Below, one piece after another: positions 25,246 through 37,142 of a stretch of DNA of 64,000 nucleotides (positions are counted from its first letter, which is position 1; each line of letters begins with the position of its first letter). A program made the translations under genes and the position numbers. The DNA comes from Amylostereum areolatum (lineage: Eukaryota; Basidiomycota; Agaricomycetes; Russulales; Stereaceae): the NCBI GenBank assembly GCA_012932865.1, contig SAXG01000020.1, positions 620,001 through 684,000 on the forward strand, read 5' to 3'. The notes beneath the pieces were generated by a model that was given only the letters and a program-made list of their open reading frames with translations, was not told the DNA's origin and did no database searches.

Positions 25246-26177
25246 GCACGGGAGGTATGTAGAGTACGACTCACGGGTAAGCCTTAGTTTGTTTCCAGCT
25301 CGAGTTGATGAGACTGAATTTCGTCGGGTCCTTTATGTTCGGAAAGGGCGGCGGCAGCAAAGGATATCTTCAAGTAAGCAAGCTTCTCGCTTTCCCAACG
25401 TACCAGTATGGACTGAGACATCCTTTTTCTTATTCGAGCGACAAGGCGACCCGCCTGCTCGTCCGCTACAGGTTCGTAGTAGCATCCCTACCCCTCAGCC
25501 CCCGCTACCTCGTCTAGGCTACATCATGATATCATAAACGCACACGTTCTCCGAGCAAGGAGCCCCCCTAGCTCCCTTTTTTTCAGTCCGCAAGATACCT
25601 ATCCGCACCGCTCCACTCAACAGTCTGGATGTTCAGTAAGCTACATTGTTTCCTCTCGATCTGTTGCTTTCTGCCGCTATCGTCGGGTCCCCGCAACACG
25701 GTGAGTAGAGAGGTGACGATCCGATCGGTGTTTGGCAGTCCCTTACCATGAGGTTTTCCGGGGTCCGGGGTCCATTGATGCATGCCAGTGCTTCATTATA
25801 ATTATCCTGTATGTACGAGTACGAAATATTTCTCTTCTCAAGTATCTTTCGCGATGTACAGATCACGGGAGCTGTGTCGATGTGACAAAGCGGTCAGGTT
25901 GAGGTCGCCGGGATAGAGAGCAACAGACTGAAGCTCGTACATATCTAAATCTGTCTTACATGTGTTCATTGGTTTCTGGTTTCTGGTCCAGGGTAGTCTC
26001 TTTCACAGACCCTAAAAGATCATATGCACCTTTTAGGAAGAGGGAGGACGGTGCTGATCTATAGGTCCAGGGATACTGTCGAGAGGAACGTCAGTCTGTA
26101 ATACACCAAAGTTGTCATGAATCGTATTCGTCGTAGCTATCATCCCCGGATCCAGAGTCATGAAGCTGTACAACACC
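25246..26177. other. Interval with no assigned gene
   Basis: The plus strand at about 25240-25375 shows two exon-like pieces (AARSLMTEVQARE joined to LELMRLNFVGSFMFGKGGG) separated by a canonical GTATGT...TTCCAG intron. They may belong to an unrecognised plus-strand gene. From 25560 on I see only short open frames. The segment next to 26177 encodes an in-frame continuation of the F-box gene beyond its stop codon. Confidence 0.3.
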
Positions 26178-28295
26178 TTACCCTCCACCGCCATCGCTAC
26201 TACTGCCATTCTGAGATCCGCCATGGTCGCGACTGTCCGATTCATCCTCCTCTACCGACATCACAACATCCTCGCTTTCGTACCCTCCCTGACCATCGTG
26301 TTCGCGTCCTACATTCTCATCGAGCTCGTCTTGTTCTTCCATGTACACATCATACCCTCCCTCTCCCATCTCGTCATCCCCAGACTCGCTTCCAGCGCCA
26401 TCCTGAGACATCTCGTTGACGCCCTGGACGCCCTGGACGCCGGTTTCCTCATACATGCTGCTCTGGCCGTTTTCCGACTCTTCGCCACTGTAACCCTCGT
26501 CTGATGAGCCAATGTCGACGCTGTGTTCCTCGTCCGTACTTCCATCCGTGTTTTCGTCGTCGAAGGGGGTTATCATGAAACCCATCATTCCCATGTGAAC
26601 GTCGCTGCTTCCACTGTCGCTGTCGCTGTCCGAGTCTATGCCAGGTTCTCCTATCCCCCATGTATTCGGTTCCCCGACGCATTGAACGGGCTCCAATAAC
26701 AACGCATCCAAGTCCGCGACCTGGGGAGCGGTGATGTGGCATTCTGTGAGGCATACGACGAGATCGAGGGCGACACCGCCTGCAGCCGAACGCCACCGGT
26801 CGAGAGCGGCCGTGAGATTGAGCGCGAGCTGCCCCTCGCCGAGGGGATAAGAAAAAAGGGCATTGCGAATATCGAGTTGCTTCAGTTTGGGTAACGGTCT
26901 GCTGTCCGCGGTAGCCTGGGACTGATTAAGCGCATGTGCAAAACCATAAACAGAATGGCCGTGTATCTCGATGCTTTCGACGGTCGTCAGGCGCGAGAGG
27001 AGAGAAACCCATGCCTCGGTTTGTATGAAGAAGGTGGTGGTCACAATGAGTGTTTGAACTGATTCGAGGAGGAATGCACGTGTAATTTGGCAGCAGACGG
27101 TCCCTGTATCGAACATGCCCATCGAGGTGGCGCTTGGCCATGAGAACGCGAAATGCAGTTCGGATGCGGTGGGTATGTCAGGTTCGGAAGGGGAGACGGG
27201 TCCGACGAAGGTCCATTGGAGCTGGGAATCCGATGTGTGAAATATGCGCATTCGATGGGTGGGGATGACGCGTCGTGGCTCGCAGACAGACGCAAGTAAT
27301 GTGGATGCGGTGAGCATAGACGGGATGAGATCGACGGCAGTGGTTCGGTGTGAAGCTTGAATACGAATGCGGCAGCGGATGGGGATGGACAGGTAGCGGA
27401 GAAGATCAGCAATGTCTAGAATGTGAGACATAATACAGATGCTGGTGAGATGAGGGAGATGAACGATGTCAAAGTCGGGTAGCTGAGGTGCGAGGGATGT
27501 GGATGTGGGTGGAAGCTCTGGGATGGCGCTACTGAGGAAGACGTCGGTAAGATTTGGGAGGGTTCCGAGGAGAGCCAGGAATTCGGACATGGATGGAAGG
27601 GAATCCTTGGGTATAGCGACGATGAAAAGATGGGTAAGGGCGGGGCGGAAGAGGTGAGACTGCCAGCTGAAGGAGCAACGGAGAAGGGAGAGACGGCGTA
27701 AAAGGGGTGCGTTGCGCATAAAAATATCATCGGGAACGCGGGGTGGCCGTTTGCTTCCTGTGGGAGCGCAGTCGAGGATGAGCTGTTGGAGCATATCGGC
27801 TGGCTGAACCACCAAAGGCCGCATGTGTTTGAGGAGGGCAGTGGCGGGCAGCTCGAGCTTGAGAGCGCGGGTGTGATGAGCGTGGAGAAGAGCGGCACGG
27901 ATGGCGTCGTCGAAGGGCTTCGGGGGTGGCTCATTCCAGGATATCTCGAGTTGCAAGGGTGCCGACTTGGCACGCTCGAGAGAGAGGTAAGTCCATTGTG
28001 GGGGTTGGAAAAGTATCCTGGTCCAAAAAAGGGCGCAGTCAAGTGCCACATGTCGCCAGTGTCGACACACATGGGTGATAAACAGCCACGTCGTCGGCTC
28101 GTTGTCGGGCGCGAGGGGAAGGGCCGGAAAGTGGAGGAAGATGATGTTCAGCACGTCCGCCGGCAGGCGCGCGGCGGGAGAGAGAAGGTTGCGTTGGGTG
28201 CAGAGATCAGAAAGGACATTTGGATCGGTGGCGACGCGTATTCTCTCGTCTATGTCGTGGAAGATGTTGAGGGGAGTACTTGGAGCGATGGCCAT
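26178..28295 (-). CDS. F-box domain protein (agaric F-box/LRR type)
   Basis: Intronless frame of about 705 codons. The N-terminus (ERIRVATDPNVLSDLCTQRN) and the F-box (LSPAARLPADVLNIIFLHFP...WLFITHVCRHWRHVALD..LFW) follow the layout of the large F-box family in Agaricomycetes, substrate adaptors for SCF ubiquitin ligases. The middle holds weak leucine-rich repeats (for example LLRRLSLLRCSF, LGTLPNLTDVFL, LPKLKQLDIRNALF). The C-terminus is a long Asp/Glu/Ser-rich tail with DSDSDSDSGSSD. The start was set at 28295 (MAIAPSTPL). An upstream in-frame ATG at 28460 would leave only 3 bp to the divergent SET gene. After the TAA at 26178-26180 the same frame continues acidic and ends SGSGDDSYDEYDS, so the stop may be a recent or erroneous change. 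Confidence 0.85.
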   Translation of the reverse strand: MAIAPSTPLNIFHDIDERIRVATDPNVLSDLCTQRNLLSPAARLPADVLNIIFLHFPALPLAPDNEPTTWLFITHVCRHWRHVALDCALFWTRILFQPPQWTYLSLERAKSAPLQLEISWNEPPPKPFDDAIRAALLHAHHTRALKLELPATALLKHMRPLVVQPADMLQQLILDCAPTGSKRPPRVPDDIFMRNAPLLRRLSLLRCSFSWQSHLFRPALTHLFIVAIPKDSLPSMSEFLALLGTLPNLTDVFLSSAIPELPPTSTSLAPQLPDFDIVHLPHLTSICIMSHILDIADLLRYLSIPIRCRIRIQASHRTTAVDLIPSMLTASTLLASVCEPRRVIPTHRMRIFHTSDSQLQWTFVGPVSPSEPDIPTASELHFAFSWPSATSMGMFDTGTVCCQITRAFLLESVQTLIVTTTFFIQTEAWVSLLSRLTTVESIEIHGHSVYGFAHALNQSQATADSRPLPKLKQLDIRNALFSYPLGEGQLALNLTAALDRWRSAAGGVALDLVVCLTECHITAPQVADLDALLLEPVQCVGEPNTWGIGEPGIDSDSDSDSGSSDVHMGMMGFMITPFDDENTDGSTDEEHSVDIGSSDEGYSGEESENGQSSMYEETGVQGVQGVNEMSQDGAGSESGDDEMGEGGYDVYMEEQDELDENVGREHDGQGGYESEDVVMSVEEDESDSRDHGGSQNGSSSDGGGG

Positions 28296-28463
28296 TGGTG
28301 CGAGGTCGTCGAGCACGACGAGCGGCGAGCGCAATGAAGCGCGTTGGTTGTTATCATTCTGCACGCACTCGCCGGGCCGTGTCTCACCGGTCAGCATGAA
28401 GCAGCATGATGAAGCGCTCATCAACATTGACTGCTTGTCTGCCACCATCTTCTGGCTCACTCA
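28296..28463. promoter_or_regulatory. Compact bidirectional promoter region, F-box (-) / SET (+)
   Basis: Only about 168 bp separates the preferred F-box start (28295, minus) from the SET gene start (28464, plus). Both genes are transcribed outward, so this interval must serve both. No TATA box was identified. Confidence 0.45.
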
Positions 28464-30735
28464 ATGCCTCGCGATCAACGCAAAATGTGGGAGAGATCCC
28501 CTAGCCCCCCTCCGGATTGGCCAGATGAAGAACCTGAGGGAGGTTGGAAAGGGATCATAGTCGGCCAAGAAATCGACCCTATGGGTGCCTCTTCGTATGT
28601 GCTGCTCCTCGTCTAATCACCCTTTCTTCTTATATCTTCCCCGTCGCTTTCCAAGCTATGAAGTGAGTCAAAGCTATCTTAACTCTATGTTTGATCCGAC
28701 GTACCATCTATCTGGAGGTGCGATGGGAACGCTGGAGAAAGCCTGGAACCGTCATCAACACCACCTGGACCCGAGAGGAGGACGACGTCGATAATTTGCT
28801 CCCAGAATGGAACAAGGTCGTTGCAGATCGTGCCCTCCGCCTTGCTTCAGAATCTCGAGATATCAATCTAGCCGCTCTTTCCCTCCTGCCTCCTCACATG
28901 AAGCTCACGGCCGAGCGAGCTGAGGCCCGCGCAGAGAAGCAAGCGCGCGCCCTCCGCGAGCCCAATATTTATGCAGACTGGGACAAGGACATCATACGCA
29001 TTCGAGATGATGATTCTTCTGAAAACGGAGATGAACCCCTGTCAACGCGTCGAGGAAGAGCTCAGCCTGCACCTTCCTCCTCACGCCGGCAGCCGTCCGC
29101 TAGTACTTCGGGGGGCGTTTCGGCTCCAGCTTCACGCGCCTCCTCATCTCGCACGATGTCAACGCCTCTGCCTAAATCTAGGTATCGTGGATAGCTCAGA
29201 CGATGACGTCGCGGAACCTTTAGCTCAAGAGACCCGTCCGCCTTCGAAGTCGCGACCCAGGTCAAAGACTCGACAAGTACCTAAGGCATCTGCTCCATTC
29301 CTGTCGAATGCAGGTCCCTCGCGGAGAACAAAGCTCGAAGATGAGTTCAATCGATCAGCGAAGGAGCACGGAGCTGCTTCCGTACAAATCGCCAATGAAG
29401 TCGACGATGAAGACATCCCAGATCTTCCTACGGGGTTCAAATGGGTCGAGACAGGATATGAATAGTAAGTTGGCCGTAAATTCTGTGAGGCTCCGATGAC
29501 TGATCATGAGATAGTGTCAAGGGCATTGGACCTTTACCTACAGAGTTTCTGGCAGGGTGCACATGCAGTGGACCTTGTGGACGTGATGGGTCTTGTAGTT
29601 GTCAGGCTCAGTCTGAACTACCCGGCGATGACGGTCCAAATCCGTTGAAACGGCCCTACACAGCGAAAGTAAAGCGGATGGGCACAACTTCTGTCTCGAT
29701 ATACCCTGACATGGTATATGCAGGGTCTATTGCACGCGAAACTCACAAACTATCCTTATCAGTTTCACGTGAACGAATGCAATGAGGTGAGAACGCTGCA
29801 CTCATGACACTTCCTCGACGGCGATATGATGATTTATGTCCATTACTCCCTGCTGTAGAACTGTTCGTGCAAACAATCCTCTGTTAAATGCCCTAACCGC
29901 GTTGCGCAGCATGCCGCGAGATGTCCCGGTGGTCATCTTCAAGACGGCCAATGGGCGTGGGTGGGGCCTACTGCGCGACAGTCGACCTTCCAAAGGGGAA
30001 GATCCTGGGCACGTACACAGGGTACGTCTCTTGATGTATATGTTCTTTGCGGGCTCTATCCAACACCGTTACAGGCAACTTACGTCAGTCCCTTCGACGG
30101 TATTAGACATCCTGTCACTGCTAACGGGTATACATATTCTGGACCTTATAGCCCCCGCAAGGACGTTGACAATCATGGGAGCAAGTACAACTACATGTTC
30201 GACCTCGACTATGGAGAGAACACGCGCGACAAACAAGGTGCATGGTCTGTCAACGCATTATATACAGGCGAGTGCTATCCGTAGGGTCTGTTTGCAAAAA
30301 CTGCTTGAACGGGCGGCTTTGTTAGGAAACTGGTCTCGGTTTGTAAAGTGAGCTCGTCGCTTTTTTATATGACCGTGACCTGACACCAGAACTTTGTAGC
30401 CATTCTTGCGGACCAAATATGCGCGTGTTTCATGCGACCTACGACAGCATCCATCAGGGCGCGAATCCTGAGGTGAGTGTTGATTGTGGACATATTTTTC
30501 GTGTGGCGCTCAATCTGGTGCATTCAAGGACATGCGACCGTATATCGTGTTCGCAGCCAAAACTGATATACCTGCCTATACGGAGCTCACGATCGACTAT
30601 AAACCTGAACTACCCGAGGACAGTTCAGACGAAGATGTGGTGATGGTCGACGCGGGGGAAGAACCGACGAGGACAAAGTTGAGGTGTATGTGCGGGGCGG
30701 CTGGGTGCCGTCAAGAGTTTACGATGGAGTATTAG
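28464..30735 (+). CDS. SET-domain histone-lysine N-methyltransferase (SUV39/Clr4-like, H3K9 type)
   Basis: Pre-SET, SET and post-SET domains indicate an H3K9 methyltransferase of the KMT1/Clr4 group, acting in heterochromatin. The start MPRDQRKMWERSP is followed by a chromodomain-like segment (SYEVRWERWRKPGTVINTTW) built across a 7-nt microexon at about 28658-28664. Pre-SET cysteines occur as CTCSGPCGRDGSCSC...CNENCSCKQSSVKCPNR. SET motifs include GRGWGL, KILGTYTG, YNYMFDLDYGE, the catalytic NHSCGPNMRV, and ELTIDYKPEL. The post-SET is CMCGAAGCRQEF near the end. The frame is broken by one extra base near 29907-29915 and again near 29970-29976 (GL[T]RATVDLPKG region); a third break or missed intron lies near 29150-29190. 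With the two SET-region bases removed, the domain is complete. Confidence 0.88.
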
Positions 30736-31185
30736 ACAAGCTTGGACTCGCAGGTTGTGGTCCCGAGAAGGCCGGAGGGAGTTACCGCATGCACTATGTA
30801 GCCTGCGCTTGGCGTTCACTACAAGTCTACAAGTTCGCGTCGGCCCAGTAAATTGTACCAGACAACATTGTGTTCTTTTCCTGTCATCGCCTGCGAGCGT
30901 GAGAGGACCAAATGTGATCAGCTTGAGAGACCGAGCAGAAGGCGGAAACTTGAACAGAAGAAGTATGGGAAGTTGACCGTGCCAGTGGCACGGGGCGGGC
31001 CGCGGCGTCAATATTCAATTGTTGGGACGTTGGCCCGAGGCGGCGACGACTCAGATCTATTCTGCTCACGACCTGCTCTCACTCCCTCGAGCACATATAC
31101 CCCGGCTTTTGCGCCTTTTAGAACCCACGAACACAACGACCACGACGGCGACGACGGCGACGACGGCAGCCTCTAGACGACCAGC
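30736..31185. other. Intergenic / formin 5' UTR with GAC-rich microsatellite
   Basis: The 450 bp upstream of the formin start. A cgacgacggcgacgacgg-type trinucleotide tract sits at about 31136-31170, just before the ATG. No gene recognised. Confidence 0.5.
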
Positions 31186-34100
31186 ATGGACTCCCTCTTT
31201 GGCCGCAAGAAGTCGCGCCCGCGCCAGTCCTCAGTGTCGACCACCGACCTTCGCTCGGTTCCCTATGATAAGGTCGCGCCTGGCTCGCCAGTCCCATTCG
31301 CATCGAGCACCCAGTCCTTCAGAACGCCACTCGCAGGCGCCATTTCCGCGCCCATCACTAACCCGACCCTCACCGCCAATGGCACTGACCTCAACATCCA
31401 CGCCATGGCTCGCGCCCGTGCCGACCGTGATCGCAGTCTACAACGCCGCCGGTTATGCGCCCCGCGACAGCTCCCCACATCGCTCTGTGCTCACCGATGA
31501 CTCCTCCACTCTCTACAGCGATTCCGCCGACTCCAACGTTAAGCCTTACAACCCCGCTGCCCGCCGCATGCGTCAAAGCGAGCATTCTTCCAACGGCGCA
31601 CGGAGCCCCTCCACACAGGATTTCGGACAATATCCTTCACCCCCTTCACCTTATTCCAATCTCCCACGCAACTCCTCTTCGTCCGCCAGCGTCCGCCCCG
31701 CCTCTACTTCCACCACCCGTTCCGATGGCAATCGCGCTTCTCGCTACGCTCCTTCCATGCTTTCCTCCGATGCTCTTCATTCCCATCATTTCCCTCATTT
31801 CCACCGGCAGGGCACCATGGACGACTTTCATTTTCCTCGCCCGGACGACGAAGCGGAGATCGAGGCCCTTTTCGAGAACATCACTCGTACCCGCGAACTC
31901 GGCCCCATGCCCGGACTTTCCATTGACCAAAAATGGCATTTGGTCGAGAGCGATGAGCGTTTGCGTTGGCGGGAGGAGAAGAAAAGGGAGGAAGAGGCGA
32001 AGAAGCACGCAGAGCAGGGCCGACCCGCGGCGTCCACTATCGAGGAGAATTCACCGGAGTGGTACTTGAAGAAGTTCCTCGACAAGACAATCACTCCCAA
32101 ACAGGCTTCCAGCCTGCTTGTCTCTCTCCGGAGCAACCAAGTCGAGTGCGTTGCATTCTTTTTCGCGACCTCCCTTTGTGCTGACCTCGTCCCAGCTGGT
32201 TTCGACAGTTCATCTCTATCCAGGGCACACAAGTTCTCGCACAAACACTCGCGCACATCAGTCGCAAAGGCTCCCAGAGGTCCGTTTATCTTTGCATATG
32301 GCGAATTTAGTCTCAAGACCAGTGAGCTCCTTCCAGACACGACACCGATCTTTCCCTTGAATATGAGGTAGTAAGATGTCTGAAGCAGATCCTGAATAAT
32401 ACGGTGAGCATCCTCTTGACAACCTAGTTCATCCCTAACGACTCGCAGAGTGCCACCAACGAAGCTCTCACCCACCCTTTGTTGGTGACCCAAGTTGCAT
32501 CATCCCTCAACTCATCTCGAATTCCGACCCGCAAATTTCTCGTTGAGTTGCTTACATTCCTGGTATATTGGCATGATGGCGAAGCCCTGCCCTTGGTCAT
32601 TTCGGCACTTGAGGCATTGAGCGTCGCGAACAACGAGGGCAACTCTCCCTATGCATATTGGTTCAAGAGCTTGGAGATCGCAATATCGGGACGCGGCAAA
32701 ATGGGTTCCTTGGTTGGCGCGAGTGAAGAGGTTCGGAAAAATGCCGGTATGGACGGGTCTCTGAACGAGTACGCGGTACGTTCCTCCAGTCTTCCACAAC
32801 TGCATTCTCTTATGCGCTATCCAGCTATACAACCTTCTTCTTGTGAACGGTATCCTCGAGAACATGGATGACCTCGATCTTCGCCTACATCACCGTGCAC
32901 AAATGGAGGCTGCAGGCTTGCAGAGGATCATCGAACTCTGCCGAGGGTTCAATTTTGACTCTCTAGACAAGCAACTCGAGCTACTTGAGGGTCGTATCGA
33001 CAGCGACGAGAGGGAATTGCGCGAACGGCTCGATCAAGACATCCTTCGGGACATGAACAGTCTCGAGGACGTTTACACCGCGATTCGAAACCAAACCGAG
33101 AACACGAGAGCGCACGACTACTTTCTCTCCATGATGCAACATCTCCTACTTATCCGTGAGGAGGGTCCCGGGCTGGTACATTACTACCAGCTGCTGGACT
33201 CGCTCGTCACGGACGTTGTCATGGACAAGAAATTGGCGGGTGCAGAAAATCGCCTTGGTCAATCTGTCGAGCGCATCATCGGGCAATTCAACGATGCAGA
33301 CCAGTACCACGAGATGGAGGCTGAGGCATCGAAAGCCCGTGCAGAGGCACGACGAGCCCAGATGGAACGCGATGCATTGGAGGAGGAGATCGCGCGAGGA
33401 AGTGAGGGACTCGTTGGTGTTCTCAAAGAGCGCCTGGCGAGTATGGACGAGAAGCTCCAGGCGTCTCGAGACAACACCGCACGTTTACAAGGCCAGCTGG
33501 AGACGCAGAAAGCCGGATATGAGGAGCAGATTGCTCAGCTCGAAGCTCAGATCATGGAGCTTTTCCGTATGCTGAGGGAAGTCGGTAAAGGCGTCGAGCA
33601 GATCATCGACCAAAGCCAGACTATGGATCGCAAGACACTCATGGAAACATTGGAGAGGCATCTTCAACGCAACAAGACGATCGACAGGCTTGAAGGCCGC
33701 GATGGTGAACCGAGGAGACGAAGACGAGCCGACGGCCAAGGCTTCGACGAAGACACCTCGGACGACGACGACGACGACGACGACGCTACCCCAGGCAAGA
33801 CGAGCATCAGGCGTCAACAGCATTCCAAGAAAGGCTCCAAGAAATCCAAGTCATCGAGAGGGTCCGAAGTCGTCAACGGCCATACTTCCCAATTCATGGA
33901 CGCGGACGAAGCGGACGTACACGAGCAAATTCACCAACAACTGGCTGCTGGTGTTAAAATCGTATGTCATATCGTGGCGCTGATGCATCCTGTACTTACA
34001 CACCGTTCAGTACGCCCCACGCGATGGAAACGCTTTCAGCCCTCGAAGTCTTAATCGCTCTCCTCGCCCGAAGGATCGACGTCTATTACCAGACGACAGT

Positions 34101-36856
34101 CCTGTCCTTCACCGCTCTAACAAATCCCACAACCTGCTTGCCACTCCTGCCGCAGACGAGTTCAGCGCGGACGACCAGGACGCTGAAAGCGAGTATGACC
34201 GCTCTACGATAATGACGGAAGACACACAGCCAACATCGGTCACATCGTCTATCGTAGACAGTGTCCGTCCCCCAGGCGCGAGCTCCTTTGCCGAACAGCT
34301 CAATAAGCATTTTGCAGCCAAGGCAAAATCAGGCCGTCCTCCATCATCTGGCAGCCCGCACTCACCCAACCTCCCTCCTTTACCAGAGGAGGCGGACTCA
34401 GGTGTACCTGCACCTGCTCCGCCACCCCCGCCGCCCCCGCCTCCCCCGCCTCCCCCCGGAGAGTTCGGAACTCCGCCGCCACCACCGCCGCCACCTCCAC
34501 CACCGCCGCCTCCCCCACCTGGCAAATTGTTCCCTATACCAAGTGCGAGTTCTTCCGACGGGCCACCTCCACCACCGCCCCCGCCACCTCCCGGGAGAAG
34601 TGGGTATGGTTCACAACCAAACTCGAACCCGGGTTCTGCACGCGCATCGCTTTTGTTCGGGGCTGGCAACATTATGCTGCCATCGGCAAGAAAGGGCATG
34701 CCGTACGCACCCGGGACGAAGATGAAACAACTGCAATGGGACAAGCTGCCGCAGCAGCAGGTTGGAAAAACGCTGTGGAAGGAGGAAATGCCAGACAAGG
34801 AGCAAGAGATGATGGCGAAACTTGCGAATGATGGGATCTGGCTTGAGATGGAGGAGGACTTTAAGGCGAAGCAACTGGTCATCAACTTGCTCGGTGAGCA
34901 ACTTCCATCGCTGTTTGGCGTCGAGGTGACCAAATTAATTCTGTCCCATTACAGCCCGCCAGAAGCGTGCGGACCTCAAAAGTGTGCTCGACCCACAGAC
35001 AAAGAAGAACCTCGGTGCGTGTGCAAACGTGCATGGCGGCTTCCCCTTTGTGAATTACTTCGACAGAAATTTTGATTCAACGCGTCAAGAAGCTCTCACC
35101 TGAGCAGGTTGCGATGAAGATCAAGGAGTTCGACCCAGAAGTGTGCACGCAAGTGTTCCTCAGCGGGCTCAAGAACGTCGTTCCAACTCCAGAGCAAGTG
35201 CGTGTGTATGACCTGCGCGACACGAATGTTGGCTAACGAGTGTAGATCGGAAAACTCAACATCTACCGGAATGCCGACGCGGAAGAGCTTGCTGGTCTGC
35301 ATCCTGCTGATCGTCTCATGGTCAAGCTCATCCAGATCGATCGGCTCGGCGCTCGTATCGAGAGTATGTTGTACAAGATCTCGTTCGATGACCAGTGGGC
35401 GCTGTTGGACGACGTAAGTAGGGTTGATTCCATTACTGGTCTGATCTGACATGCCTTTGCAGAGCGCACGCAAGCTCACCGAGGCTGGCACTGGCCTGCT
35501 CAACGCCGCTCGTTTCAAGGAACTACTTAATGTGCGCTTGCTCTTTGGAACCTCGAATATAACTGACAGGGGGTTCAGCTCATTTTGATGATCGGAAACT
35601 ACATGAACGGCACCGGTATCAAAGGAGGAGCGTTTGGCTTCCGAGTCAGCAGTATCAACAAGGTGTGTGGTCGTGGGTGCAGGAGGAAAATATGTTGATT
35701 GTCCAGTCGTAGCTTGTCGACACAAAATCGGCCAATAACACCACGTTGTTACATTTCCTGGAACGAACGGTTGCGAAGCATTTCCCCCAGCTAGAGGACT
35801 TCGTCGATGAGCTTGCGAAACCTTCTGAGGCTTACCGGGGTGGGAACGCATGTTTCTTGCGCGCTTGATCTTTCAGCTCATGGGTTTCCAGTTAACCTCC
35901 AGGAAGTGCGCAGAGGGCTGAGCGAGCTTCGGGAAGGTCTGAAGAAGATCCGAGCGGAGATGAACGAGCACTTCACGGAGCTCGAGCAGAACGACCGATA
36001 CTCGAAGCAAATGTGGACGTTCCTCGGCAAGGCGACCAAGCGCCTGGAGGACCTCGTCGACGACGTAAACACAGCGGATACGACGTACGCGGAAGTAGTC
36101 AAGTACTTCGGCGAGGAAGACAAGAACATGTCTTCATCCGAGTTTTACGGTATCTTCAAGACGTTCATCACGTCCTATCGGGTAGGTTTCGTGTGGTTGC
36201 TGTCGCTTGAGGGAAGCTGTCGCTCAAGTCATTGTTTTCTTCCTCAGAAATGCCAAATGGACAACCGGACGGCGGCAGAAGAGAAGATGGCGGTGGAGAA
36301 GCGGAAGCAGGCAGCGGAAGATGCGAAGGCGAACCGGAAGAGGGCGAAGGAGGAAGCCTCGGAGCGGGAGGTCGAGGACAATGCGGCTCTGGACAATTTG
36401 CTGGAGAAGCTCCGGAATGGCGACAGCGTCGGACGACGCACGAGGCGGACACGGCCAAGCGTTGGCCTGAAACCGTCACTACCGCCAATACCTGGCGCAG
36501 ACGAGCCTGTGGGGCCTTCATTGGGGGACCAGACGGCGGACCGGGCGCGTGGGCTGTTGGAACAGCTAAAGACGGGCGGGTTCATCTCGGCGGATGCACT
36601 TGTGCCGACGTCGCCAACCAGTTCTACGGCACCACCGCGACGACGACGTCTACGCGGAGGAACGATGGCGGCGGAACTGGCGGCAGAGCTCGAAGCGGCG
36701 GGGAGTCCGTTTGGAAGCCCACTGGGAAGCCCAATAGCGTCACCGTCGTTGGACTTTGGGAGAGACTTCGGGAGCGACCCGGATCTGCAGCTGGCTGCGC
36801 GGGGGGATGCTCGGGGAGAGATTCAGGAAACGGACTCTGGGAGGGAAGGAGGATAA
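31186..36856 (+). CDS. Formin (Cdc42/Rho-regulated, Bni1/SepA-like)
   Basis: Formins nucleate and elongate actin filaments for polarised growth and cytokinesis. The N-terminus MDSLFGRKKSRPRQ leads into a GTPase-binding/DID region (GTMDDFHFPRPDDEAEIEAL; SPEWYLKKFLDKTITPKQAS; RKFLVELLTFLVYWHDGE). A coiled coil follows (about 33300-33600), then a poly-Asp/basic linker and an FH1 region with runs of up to about 13 prolines at about 34408-34600. The FH2 domain (PGTKMKQLQWDKL; GKLNIYRNADAEEL; LMIGNYMNGTGIKGGAFGF; LLHFLERTVAKHFP) is followed by a basic DAD-like tail (RRRRLRGG near 36645). About ten introns are spread over the FH2 and N-terminal parts. One extra base near 31434-31437 separates MARARADRDR from YNAAGYAPRDSSP. 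The protein is about 1,650 residues. Confidence 0.93.
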
Positions 36857-37142
36857 TAACATTGTTGTAAGAGACCTCTCTCTGTATCGCACACACTCCC
36901 TTCGTATAGCTTTCGCATGCATGGCTCGTTTTCGTATTCTGCGGGGAGGACATGTAGTAACGCTATCTATCTCTATGTATTTCCATGTAATACCTCGTAC
37001 GGAGACTGAACGGTGAACGGACGGCCCACGGGCACCTCGGCCTTGTGCGGTGTGGACTCTGTGGAGTGCCAAGCGTCCGACTTGACTCTTTCCTTTCAAC
37101 CACCATCCTTCGCTCTCACTCATCCTCTTAGTACTCTCCGCC
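36857..37142. other. Intergenic interval, formin 3' end to PEBP promoter
   Basis: About 285 bp of tandem-gene spacing. A pyrimidine-rich stretch (ctttcctttcaaccacc) lies about 55 bp upstream of the next ATG. Nothing else seen. Confidence 0.4.

Noticed and set aside
28296..28460. Upstream ATG extension of the F-box protein
   Set aside because: It would leave 3 bp between divergent start codons; the downstream ATG fits the family N-terminus.
31019..31430. 5' part of a 450-codon plus-strand frame overlapping the formin start
   Set aside because: The formin N-terminus MDSLFGRKK is in another frame here; only the part after about 31435 belongs to formin.
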